From Diplonema papillatum (taxonomy: Eukaryota > Euglenozoa > Diplonemea > Diplonemida > Diplonemidae): a DNA stretch of 64,000 nucleotides. The position numbers were made by a program, and so were the translations under genes. The notes beneath the pieces are model-generated. The model searched no databases and was not told the origin of the DNA. It saw only the letters and a list, made by a program, of their open reading frames with translations. The DNA lies in the NCBI GenBank assembly GCA_030068145.1, contig JAPJBO010000044.1:62001-126000 (forward strand). The letters run 5' to 3'. This document shows positions 40,557 through 51,400 of the stretch, in pieces (position 1 is the first letter of the stretch; every line of letters begins with the position of its first letter).

Positions 40557-40809
40557 ATTTGCGCACGACCGCCGCTGGAACGCTCTGCAAATACGAATGC
40601 CTATCAACCTGCCGCTGCTCTTCGTTGCTCCCAGAGCTGGTGGAGCGACGTGGCATTGTCCTCAGCAGGTCCATTTTGGGTCCGTTTTAGGTTCATGGCA
40701 AGTCCTTATTTGGTCTATTGTGGACCCGGCACATCACGATCGAAGCGGTAGTAACTAGTTACTGATCAATGCAGGTCATCCCGACAGATATTGTGCATCC
40801 GAGATTCAA

Positions 40810-41035
40810 ACTATAGTGGATCGCAGCCGCCGACGGCGGAAGAAAACCTTGTACAACAAGAAGAAGCTCGACCCGATCGCGCTACTGGGCGGCGACACTG
40901 TGGGGCGGTGCATACAGGACACGCAGCTGCCGTGTGGGACGTGGGGACGTTCCCTGCCCGTGCCCGCACACGAGCTACGAAGCGCGCAGCGAGCGGGAAA
41001 ATCCTCGAAGTCAAGCAGCAGTCTCCAATCGCTCG
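40810..41035 (+). pseudogene. 5'-only copy 3 of the small unknown gene
   Basis: CAGCCGCCGACGGCGGAAG, AAGAAGAAGCTCGACCCGAT and GCGACACTGTGGGGCGGTG match codons 12-60 of the intact gene. A seven-base insertion near GTGTGGGACGTGGGGACG and a deletion at GAAGCGCGCAGCGAGCGGG break it, and it ends where the AAAATCCTCG sequence begins. Confidence 0.82.
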
Positions 41036-41139
41036 TGCCAACCTGACCTCTCTACAACTACTTGATTGTAACATACGGATGTGGAACAGCCGAATACGGA
41101 CGCGACACATGAAGCACCGGGATTCTGAACCTTCCCCCG

Positions 41140-41172
41140 AAAAAGAAAAAAAAAAAAAAAAAAAAAAAAAAC
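41140..41172. repeat. Poly-A tract
   Basis: A run of about 27 A preceded by GAAAAAGA. It may be a retroposed tail, but no element body is recognised to its left. Confidence 0.6.
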
Positions 41173-41584
41173 GACATTGAACTGAATTGTCCAGTGATAT
41201 ATGACTGCTGTGCCAGTTTGATACCTGCGTGGAGGACCCGTTGTCGGTATCCCCGCATCCCACAGGCATCCCTCGGCGGATCCGAAACCTCCGAATCCTG
41301 AGCAGGGGCGTCTTCTTGTTTCCGTTGTAAAGAACTCCTTCAAGCAGGAGCCGCTGTACCCTTCTAGTACGTTCTTTTCTTAGAGGCGCCCGCGGTCTCG
41401 GCCCCCTGGCACCTTCGAGGCTGCGATGGGGATGCGTTTATAAGCCTAGGGCGCTTTGTGTTCTATCTTCAACGCAAAACAACAGAAGAATTCCGCATTT
41501 TCTCCCATTTGTTCCACACTACGAAATCAACGAACCGAACCAAAGCGTTCCGCGAACAAAGGCGTTCGCGATTCAGAAACAGGG

Positions 41585-42118
41585 ATGCCGATTAGAATGC
41601 ACACACCACTCTGCTCGAAAGGCATGGATGGCGCGCAGAAAGTGCGTCCACCCGTGCTCGATTCGTTCGCAATTGCCCAATTGGGGTTGTTCATGCGCAC
41701 ATTTGAGAGTGCATCGAAACGTTTGCGGAGCGTAAGCAGAGCGGAATGCGGAACAAAGAGTAGCAGTCTGCTAAGGCAATGGAGCAGAGGGGACGAAGCA
41801 ACCGATCTCATCGAGCACAAGGCTGGACTGCGACAAGGGGCAAGCGGCTGGTTGAAAGCCCGGCATGCGGGAAAAACGTCCCCCCCGGCTGGGCACTACT
41901 ACACCCTCATGAAAGAAGCAGACGATTGGGTGTGTTATGACGACCAGCAAGTATCAGCGCTCTCATGGGAAGCATGTGCCGGAAAGTTCGTTTCGAACGG
42001 TTACACCGTCTCCCTTGAGACTTTGATTTCTCGTTCGGGGAGTGCCGTGGGAGCCAAAATGACTTCCCTCGATCCTGAGACGGCATCGTTTACAGCAGTA
42101 GACTATGACGGTGTCTGA
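41585..42118 (+). CDS. C-terminal part of a ubiquitin-specific protease-like protein
   Basis: An open frame of 177 codons from ATG 41585. Its second half reads GHYYTLMKEADDWVCYDDQQVSALS, here in two parts: GHYYTLMKEADDW and VCYDDQQVSAL. This resembles the His box of ubiquitin-specific proteases, where GHY-T/S-x-x-(8-12)-W-x-x-x-D-D holds the catalytic His. The Cys box is not present, and the segment before 41800 shows no clear similarity. The frame could be the last exon of a larger gene or a detached fragment. An antisense USP Cys-to-QQD-region relic lies at 51000-51361. The start codon is the first ATG in the frame and is weakly supported. Confidence 0.4.
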   Translation: MPIRMHTPLCSKGMDGAQKVRPPVLDSFAIAQLGLFMRTFESASKRLRSVSRAECGTKSSSLLRQWSRGDEATDLIEHKAGLRQGASGWLKARHAGKTSPPAGHYYTLMKEADDWVCYDDQQVSALSWEACAGKFVSNGYTVSLETLISRSGSAVGAKMTSLDPETASFTAVDYDGV

Positions 42119-42319
42119 TCATCTTGGATCCCCACGCTCTCGTTCTTGATTAATGAAGACATTCTTGTCGAATGCTTTCGCAGAAGTTCGTCTTCCTACG
42201 ATCTAAGAATTTCACCTCTGACGTAGGAGTACGTACGAGAAGGTATTTACACTTTCACTCAGTGGAAGCAGGTTGGATACAAGCCACAACCCAAACCAGA
42301 ACCCCCTCTTTTTTGTCTA

Positions 42320-42425
42320 GCAAATGCAATTTGTCAAGAACAAAAACAGATCGATGGCAGCGTACTATCCTCACTCCCGTTAGATGAACAAAACAGGTTT
42401 GAAGGAAGTGCGCACACAAACAAAG
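42320..42425 (+). repeat. Dispersed repeat R11, copy 2
   Basis: AATGCAATTTGTCAAGAAC, CAGATCGATGGCAGCGTAC and GGTTTGAAGGAAGTGCGCAC match 10395-10530. Confidence 0.65.
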
Positions 42426-42459
42426 GAAGCGCCAGATCCGTTTTTAATTTGACGAAGGA

Positions 42460-42770
42460 AGGAATGCGATATACATTGGAAGTTGTGATAGTACCGGAAC
42501 AGGACGAAAGTCCCCGTCCAAAGGACCCACTGAAGAGCTCTACCTTTGGATTGGTATGCGTTCAAGAGCGAAACCTGAGACGAAGAACGAGGTGTACTCA
42601 ACACCGCGGTGAAAAAGAATAAAGAGGACTAGTCCCTCAAGGTTTCATACCCTTCCTGCGGAGTATTACACTCCCTTTATTTTACACTTTCTTCGACGAA
42701 GACTTGACGCTATCATCAAATATGCATGAGAGGCAGTGGTCTGCCTAAACATTAAACTAAGTTTTTCCCC
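42460..42770 (+). repeat. Dispersed repeat R14, copy 1
   Basis: CCTGAGACGAAGAACGAGGT, CTAGTCCCTCAAGGTTTCAT and ATGCATGAGAGGCAGTG reappear, reversed, at 54075-54570. The reversed copy lies against exon 4 of the beta-adaptin gene. Confidence 0.65.
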
Positions 42771-42890
42771 CCTGCACGCACAAAGCTGAACCTCACAAAC
42801 AAAACAAAAGGTCAAAAACCACCAATCGTACACTCCATACGGGATCGTCGGAACCACAAAAAGGAAACGTTGGTAAGCTAGATTCACGCC

Positions 42891-43469
42891 ATGTCGCAAC
42901 AGTACAAACGCTACGATCTCGTCTGGAACGACGGAGGGGAGCGGAAAGGGTACAAGCTCGCTGTGGAGTATACTGTTGATATGTCGCTTGTCCCAAGCGA
43001 GGTGCAGGAGCTGCTGGAGAGGGACGCGCAGGGCGTGACGTGGGTGGACCCGCTGCCGGCCCTGAAGCAGAACTTCGATCTGGTTTGGGAAGAAGACGGC
43101 CGCCTCGTCGGGTTCGAGGGTGTCGTGAGCAGCAAAGTGAACGTGCCGAAGCTGCCGGCGGCGGTCTCGCGGTATATCCGGCCGACTGACCTTGTGAAAG
43201 GTCAACCCCACAGCTACCACACCCGCCTTCCGCTGAAGAACCACATGTACACGAAAACATCGCAACTCATCGGGCTCCAAGCGGAGTGCTCGTACCCCAA
43301 AAACGATACCACGCAGCCGTGGAACGGACTCAACGGCAAGTTCACCAACACATTTCCGGGCGGCCAGTCGATGAGCAACACAGCTTTGAACTGCTCGATG
43401 ACCCGGCACTCGGTAACGAAGGGACCCTCTTTCGGCACCACGCCTTACTTCGAGGGTCGAATCACTTGA
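42891..43469 (+). CDS. Small protein with duplicated DLVW motif, possible microtubule inner protein
   Basis: A single exon of 192 residues. The N-terminal part is an internal duplication: YDLVWNDGGERKGYKLAVEY followed by MSLVPSEVQELLERD, and FDLVWEEDGRLVGFEGVVSS followed by NVPKLPAAVSRYI. The C-terminal part (NHMYTKTSQLIG, then KFTNTFPGGQSMSNTALNC and SVTKGPSF) has the Tyr-Thr-x-Ser/Asn-Gln and GG-x-x-x-N-x-x-LN pattern that I associate with PIERCE-type ciliary microtubule inner proteins. That resemblance is by eye only. There is no signal peptide or membrane segment. The ATG at 42891 follows an AG in GCTAG by about nine bases. If the reading is right, the protein lines flagellar doublets. 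Confidence 0.78.
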   Translation: MSQQYKRYDLVWNDGGERKGYKLAVEYTVDMSLVPSEVQELLERDAQGVTWVDPLPALKQNFDLVWEEDGRLVGFEGVVSSKVNVPKLPAAVSRYIRPTDLVKGQPHSYHTRLPLKNHMYTKTSQLIGLQAECSYPKNDTTQPWNGLNGKFTNTFPGGQSMSNTALNCSMTRHSVTKGPSFGTTPYFEGRIT

Positions 43470-44650
43470 TGTGGCAGCAGAATATCCATGTTATTGTGTT
43501 CTCCCTGGCGCTGTTGGAGAGAGGCCGGAAGTAATGTCTCAGACTGCGTTCGACTCTCGATTCGACGATGATTGGCTTGCTGATCATTATCGATCGAGTT
43601 GAATCGGTCTGAATCGAGAATGTGGCGGTGCAAAGATCACTTCACTCGATCGATGCTCTGTTTGAAATCCTGGGTCCGAGAACAAGCATCGCATATCTTC
43701 TGGAGTTGAATCGCAAGGTTTGATGAAATTCGATGGTGTTTGGTCAATGGATCTTCAATGAGAGCGACTGACGATTCCAAAATTTGTCTAGTCTCGTGAG
43801 GTTCGCACTTCAAAGGCATGGATTGTTTTTTGGAAAAACAGGTCGTTCGAATGAAACTCTCACCGACCTCAGCTGTTGAAGATGTACGCGCTATACTTAA
43901 GGGAGCTCTGGGTTCAATGTTCGCTTCTTCGGTTTATCTGCATCCCCCCCCCCCCGTGTCAGACACACAAAGGGACGGTGCCACGGCATGATTCGTCAGC
44001 CGCTGCTAAACGAGTGCATGTTAATCGATGTGGTTCGTGTAACTCAATGCTAAACGAACATCGACGTGGGCGGCACAGAGTAAGAAGAACTACTCTTGCG
44101 CCAGAAAGTCCAAAAATACCATGGTGAAGAAAGTAGAAGAAAAAGAAGTTGTCGACGACGAAATGCTAGCATCAAACACACATGAGAGGCAAGTAGCGCC
44201 TGAACACGAAACTAAGATTTCCCCCCCTTGGGGTTTCTTTTTCAAGGCCCCCAGCATCCAATTGGAAACAGAGTCGTGTTGGATGATAGCGTGCGCGTCG
44301 CAGCGCTCGTAAAACTGCATCATTTCCGGGAGGAGTCCACAGGTACTCGGAAAGGATCCATCCTTGCTGCTGTGAGTGCGTGGCGAAAAAAGCAACTGAG
44401 CTTTTCAACTGTTTGCTCGTACAACACGGTTTAAACCTTCTGACTGATTTACCTGCGCTCTCGTAGCAGACGGTCCTGGCTGTGACTAGCTTTGAACAGG
44501 CAAGGTATTTCCGTGCTTCTCAGGCCATGTTGGAAACCCACCAAACACAATCGGGGGTGGGGGGTAGTTGCCGAGATAGCAGGGCGTTCGACGGTGAAAG
44601 CAGAGCGCTTTTGTTAGCGAATGTTTTCTTGTAGAAGCACCTGCTTTGTA
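43470..44650. other. Unassigned intergenic sequence
   Basis: 43550-43870 is AT-richer with many GATCGA/TCGATT words. A C11 run lies at 43945, and an R13-like word (GGTCCTGGCTGTGACTAGCT) at 44475. No gene was recognised. Confidence 0.4.
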
Positions 44651-44841
44651 GGAAAAATACTTGAGGAGGCTGCCAGCTGCAAAAGATCAAAAGGAGGTAA
44701 ATGTGCTGTAGCCCACACGAAACACAGGTGGATCTGGGTTCAGTGGAGGGCGTCAGCGTTCGACACAAAAGACCCACTTTGTAGTTGTGCGGTTCTCTAG
44801 CCTCCTTCGAAGTAAGCACAAGGCAGCCCCTCGAGTATTTC
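44651..44841 (+). mobile_element. MITE family M copy
   Basis: GGAAAAATACTTGAGGAGGC to GGCAGCCCCTCGAGTATTT, with AACACAGGTGGATCTGGG inside. The polypyrimidine tract is shortened (GCGGTTCTCTAGCC). Confidence 0.78.
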
Positions 44842-45427
44842 TGCAGCAGTCCGCAGGCACTGCTGCTGGCACCTCGCTGTTACACGGTGGAGTCCAGTCT
44901 CAGAAGATGGAGTTAAAAGCTGGAGCTAGGCCCTCCTCCCTTCCCCCTTCCAGCGCCCCTGTCTTTTCTCCGTACAAAAATCCCCATGTCAAATATTGGA
45001 AACGCGATAAAGAAAGAGGAGACGCCTGCTGTAAAAAAAAAAAAAAAAAAAAGAACAGAAAAAGAACAAATGACGGCTGTTGTCTCCCTTTTTCTCTTCA
45101 CAGTACCAACAGTCCTGCGGATTCGGGACATTTGCTGTCGTGCCAAGTTGTGCAGAGATCCCATGTCTGGCAACGAGTCTCTGTTGGAGGCCTGTCTATC
45201 CAACAGACACTTTGAGATTGGAGACGGCGATAACAGCGACCGCCCTAAACGAAGACGTCTACCATGCAAAACTGTGACGATGGTCCCGAAGACTCTGAGA
45301 TCACTGATTCTCAAAGCGAAATGCCCACCCTCACACAAGAGTGTTCTGATCCAGGAAAAATACTGTCGGGGGCGGGAGGGCAGGTGGGGGCTGTGCTGGG
45401 GGGCAGTTGCGCTACGGCGACGAGAAC

Positions 45428-48400
45428 ATGTCTAAGCTTCCCCCTCCGAAGGAGGTGAACGAGTTGAAGGCTGAGCTCCGCAGCCCGACCAAAGAAACGC
45501 AGCGGAATGCCCTCCGCAAGGTCATCGCCAGCATGACCGTCGGCCGGGACGTGAGCAACCTCTTCAGCGAAGTGGTCCGCCTCATCAGCAGCCCGAACGC
45601 CGACATCAAGAAGCTGGTCTATCTCTACGTCATCACGAACGCCCGCAACCAGCAGGACAAGGCCGTGCTGCTGGCCGGCGTGTTCGTCAAGGACGCGATG
45701 CACGGCAACTCGTTGATCAGGGGCCTCGCGATCCGAACCATGTCGTCCGTACAGGTCGACAAAATGACGAAGCACATCGTCGAGGGTCTTCGCAAAGCCC
45801 TGCACGATAGAAGCGACGCGTACGTCCGCCGCTGCGCCGCCACCGCCGTCGCGAAGATCTTCGCGGTGAGCAAAGCCCGGATGGAGGACGCCGGATTCCT
45901 GCACGACCTCCACGAGCTGCTGCTCGACTCCAACCCCACGGTCATCGCGGCCGCGGTGTGCGCTTTGAACGAAATCAAGGTTTCAGGGCTTGTCGCACCG
46001 GACCAGATCAACATCTTCCGGTCGAGCAGCATGGCGCTGAACGACTTGCTTTCGGCCATCGGAGACGCGCAGGGGTGCAATGAGTGGGGCCAAGCCTACA
46101 TTCTGGAGGCGTTGGCGTCGTACGAGGCAGAGTCGTTCGAAAAAGCGGAGCTGATGGTCACCCGGATCCTCTCGAAGCTGCAGCACGGCAACGCGGCGGT
46201 CGTCATGGCGACCATCCGCATCGTGGTCAACTTCATGGAGCGGTGGAACAAGCACGTCAACCACAAGACGTACTGCGCGAAAATCGCGCCTCCACTGATC
46301 TCCTTAGTGTCTGGCGGCGCTGACTTCGAAATCAGGTACGTCGCCCTGCGGAACATCCGGATTCTCCTGCAGAAGTACCCGGACCTGCTCAAGTCGAACG
46401 TTAAGGTGTTCTTCGTGAAGTACAACGACCCGATCTACATCAAGATGGAAAAAGTCGAGATCATGCTGCAGCTCGTGACGTACGAAAACGCCCGCGCCAT
46501 CATCAGCGAATTCAACGAATACGCCCAGGAGGTCGATGTCGAATTCGTGCGCAAGGCCGTGCGGGCCATCGGGTTTACCGCGATCAAAATCGAATCATCC
46601 GCTGAAGAGTGCGCGGGAGTCCTGTCGAGCCTGATCAAGTCGAAGGTGAACTACGTGGTGCAAGAGTGCATCATCGTCGTGCGAGACGTGTTCAGAAAGT
46701 ATCCGGGCAGGTACGAAGGGCTGATCAGCTTGCTGTGCGAGTCTCTCGACACTCTCGACGAGCCCGAGGCGAAAGGTTCGATGGTGTGGATCATCGGCGA
46801 GTACGCCGAAAAGATCGAAAACGCCGACGAGCTGTTGGACGATTTCATGGACTCTTTCGAGGAAGAACCTCCCGAAGTCCAGCTCTCGATCCTGACGGCT
46901 GTCGTCAAACTGTTCCTCAAGCGACCGCACGACACGCAAGAACTGCTGCAGAAGGCACTGCAGGCTGCGTCGGGCTCTGACGTCCCCGACGTGCGCGACC
47001 GAGGGTACGTGTACTGGCGCCTACTTTCAGTAGACCCGCAGGCCGCGTCTTCCGTGGTCATCGGAATGAAGGACACCATCAGCGACGAAGGCTCGAAGCT
47101 GGACCAAAAGCTCATCCACGAGCTCATAGAAAAGATCGGCACCCTCGCCTCGGTCTTCCACAAGCCGCCTGACGCATTCATTCAGGTCAGTGATTTCCAT
47201 TCAGGGTCCAGGGGCTGGGGTAGGGCACGGTTCAGGGAGGGTAGCTCACCGAACAAACAAGAACATTCAAAACGGGTGAGACGTTCAAGGTTTCCCATCG
47301 TTCCTGTTCCAATTCAGTTCTCAGAGATGATGTCGACGGCCGAGTCAGTGCGTTGCAGCACACGGGACACGGGAAACTCTGTCGCCGCGTTGTGCTCGTG
47401 ACTGCTAGAAGTACGAGGAGGCCGGAAACTCTTCCGAGAGATCTTTCAACTACGACCCTCCCCACCGCACGTCCTCCTCAACCCAACGGAAGTAAAAACG
47501 CATATTACAGACCGAGACGAGCTGCATGGCAACCCCTGCTCAACATGCATGCGCGTGGGGGGCCCAAGACTAAATTCAAAGCGAATTTCTTCTTGGTGTC
47601 GGTCGCAACACTTACTGCTACCCTCATACAACCCGCCTCACATGCCTCAATGGTCAACCGGCGACCCTAAAACACCGAACCTCTAAACCACAATAAACGC
47701 TAGATGGTCCCTGCACTGACTGGCCCCTGCACTCTATCTACTCTCTCTGTAGCGTGGGTTGTGGTGCTTTCTTCGAGTCCCGAGGTTATGGTATATTCGA
47801 AGTTCTCAGGCCACTACTACCCCGCTTTCTGCGAAAGGCCATGGTGTTCTACCGTGCGAAACGGTTCTTCTCGACGCGCACAAAGAGCGTCCTGGCAACC
47901 GTGTACGCAACTACAATCGAAAACAGGACTACAAACATGCCGACGACTTCATCGAAGAGGACGAAGAGTCTGGCGGCGAGGAGGAGATTGAGCACAACGT
48001 TGAAGACCAGCAAGGACTTCCGCAGTTCGAGACACCTGACTACCACCACTACACAGCAGGCGGCCATGTCGATCCTACAGGTATGAGGGGTTCAATTGCC
48101 TTGTGGAGGTGATTCTGCCTTGTTTTTGCATTCTGCAGCCATTATTTCGGCCTAAACGGGCATCCGACCAGTTATCTTGGATTTCCCGAGCATTTTAGGA
48201 CTACCTTAGTGGTAGGTTTCTAGTTTTGGGCTGCTGGGGGCCCCTCTTCTTTCGGCAAAACAGGAGTTGTTCCACTTCCGAGCATGTGCGAATCGTGCAT
48301 GGGACAATTGGTTCCAACTCGGGCTTTGATTATTGCCCGTTTTCAATGGGCCGCAAAGGAAATACTAGAGGGCTGCCTTGTGCTTACTTCGAAGGAGGCT

Positions 48401-51400
48401 AGAGGGGGAGAACCAATACAACTACAACGTGGGTCTTTTTTGTTGAACGCTGACGCCCGCCACTGAGCCCAGATTCACCTGTGTTTCGTGTGGGCTACAG
48501 CACATTTACCTTCTGTGATCTTTTGCACCAATGGGACGGCAGCGAATGATAGGTGACCTATCATCGAATTAGATCAATCACCTTTATGATTGCTGTCGAC
48601 TAAACGGTTGGAAGAAAGTTAAACGGGGGTTTACCACCAAAACCAAAAAAGGATTGGGATGGAAAGAATTGTTCGATATAACTTGCCTTCGCGACTTTCG
48701 TGAGGGGCTGGCAGCCTCCTCAACTACAAAGCAGAAAGCAGGTGCTTGTACAAAAACAAGATTCTAGCCGCGATGTATTGTGGGTAAATGTTGTGGCTAT
48801 TCTGACCAACTCTGTGCGAGTTGTAGGTGCACAGTACTGCCTACACTGCTGCCGACAATAAGTTTTTCGTTTCTTCTCTCTCTCCAAGTTCTCCTCGGGT
48901 TGGCACCACGAAGCGAGGTCCGTCGCTGCTAGCGGGCCCGGAGAGAAGGGAACAGTAGACGAAACTGGAGTTTCATGCTTAACCCGACCAAAGCCTCCGC
49001 GGGCTTCGCAATTCGAACACAAACAGAGCAAGCCTCGAAACGTAGCAGCGCGCTGAACGCCGCGTACGCGGCCGCCTCACCTGACGGCTCGCGTCCCAAA
49101 GCTCTGCCAACCTGTTGAAGAAAGTGAAACCAGTTGGCAGGAACCCCTGCTTGGGAGAATGGGAGTCTGCCGTGAAACATAGGTTAAATTGACATGAGCC
49201 CCTCAAAGAGAATTTAACATACCCCAACGCAGTTGCAGCACCGGCGAACGAATACACCGTGTGGTGCAAGGCGGAGCAGGCGCACGGCATTGAGTTGCAC
49301 GGTCGATTCATCAAGCATGACAACGGCTCGTTCTGCGTCGATGTGACGCTGACCAACACCACCGGCCAGCCCGCGGGCGGCTTCTTCATGCAGTTCGACG
49401 TCAATTCGTATGTACCGGGTCTTTTTCTCCTCGTGCATCGTGTTCGTTCCCGTGCGTCCCCCCCTGCCTACTACTGCAACCTACGGAAAAGGCAAAACGA
49501 TTGTCGGATGCGATCGATGAGGTCTATCGGGACGCACATCATTACACTCTGTTCTTCGCGTGTACAGAGTACAAACTCTCTGAGCACGGGAGAGGGGGAT
49601 CTCCTGTATTGGCACTTTTTCCGTTGGCTTCGTTCAACTTTCGTGTGCCTGGTTGTTCCGAAATTGTTCCCTTCAGTGCAAACGTTCTGTCAGTATAGTT
49701 CGTGGCTAATTGCTTAGAAAAGAATGCCGGGCGGAAATATGGTTGTAGGCGGGGGGAAGAAGTCTGGTATTGGCGTTCTTCCGGTGCCAAACCATCCATT
49801 TTCACCAACCGAGCCAAACCGCACAAAGGCTTTGGAGAAGGTAAAACGAGGGGAAAATCAAGTAAAGCCTATTTTCTTTGTCCGTGAAAACGGCCCAGAG
49901 AGACTAGGCGTTCCCGTCCACGTCTCTTGGTCCTCTTCATTCCTTGGTGAGAGAAGAGGTACACCTGACGTCCGCTATCTCGCTCTTGACGAACATCCCC
50001 GCAAGACACCTCGTGGGTGCTGTCCTCCTCCTGTATGCGTGCAGTCTCTGGCCAACCAAGCACCCCACAAGATTTACTCGTCTCTGTCAAAGTCTAGCTG
50101 GGACCGGTTCATTCGGACTCGTGGAGGCACGGGATCTGAACGTGTGAATCTTGGGATATAATTAAGCCGGTCCATCCCCTCCTGATAGGCCATGGTGTAC
50201 CCTAGTACACCGTGATAGGCGGCGGCGTGCAGTTCCAACGATAGGGTCGACCGGCATATTAAATTCTTCGGTCGTTTCGTGGACGGATCGTACGACTCAG
50301 TCGCTCAAGGAAGAGACCGGTCAAATTGCCGGATTGTACCTTTACATCGATGCACAGAACTGACCTCGCTTCGTCTAGGCAAAGCGTGGCACCGGAGAAG
50401 GTTTACAGATGCCCGAAAGCCCGAGGGAGTCAGGCAGAATAATTTCTTGGCAGATGATGACGTTCCCGAGTTGGGGTTTCGGCTTCCAATTCCTGAGAGA
50501 GTTCAACAGCGGGCAGCAAGCTGTCTCCAAAGATTCGGCGGATTTAGACGGCGGAAACCGCCACGACGCGAGGGCGCGTATGCACGCCGTCAACTCGGCA
50601 ACGGCAAAGAAGATGTGCTGCGCCATTTTTCCGTATCACCACCCGTCTAACCGCTGTTCGGGGCGCCTGATAAATCCGCCGTGACACCCGCAAATCCGGT
50701 GTGCATCCAGTGTGATCACCTGTTTTGGCGGGTGTCACACTCTCTCAACCCGAAACTTAAACACACACGGGGGTAGCAGTTGTCAGCATCGCAGAATGCT
50801 TGGCGACAAGTGATTCGCGCCACTTCCCCGTGCGAGCGAGTCTCGGAACACGACTCAAAACTGTGACCCAAGTGGCGACTGCGACCATGACGGGTGCACC
50901 AGGAGTTTGGAACAGCTAGTCAGGCCAAGCTCATTGCACAGAGAGAGCTTGCCACATCCTCGGGTGAGATGTGCCGCCTGTGTAAAGACACTCAGCTGTT
51001 GCACGGCGCCAAAAACCCCGTGCAGCTAACACCGCAAGATGAAAACAGAAGTCTTCAGAGCCGAATGCCGGATGATCCTCGCACGCTCTATAAACAGCCC
51101 TGTCAGGTCGTCTTCACCAATCTTTTCGAGCACGTGTGTCAGCAGCTCGTGCACATCCTGCTGCTGCTTCCCGTTCACTTTCCAGCAGTGTATCCAGAAA
51201 AGACCGCATTTCGTCTTCCGAGGCCCCGTCGGATTGGAGGAGCGCGAGCAACGCTGCTCGAAAGCTGCTCCCGTCTTCCTGAATCGCATTTCTGTTGTCG
51301 GTTTTCGAATTCTGACCATCCGGACACGTCGTGGGACGTTGCATCCAGAAAATGAGCTCACGTCAGCTGCATCCCAAGGCCCCTGCCGCTCGCGGGCATC

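Noticed and set aside
44986-45427. Possible 5' exon ahead of beta-adaptin (good acceptor TTTTTCTCTTCACAG at 45103)
   Set aside because: The acceptor is convincing, but none of the three frames after it gives a recognisable protein, and beta-adaptin is complete from its ATG at 45428. It could instead be the trans- or cis-splice acceptor for the beta-adaptin 5' UTR.
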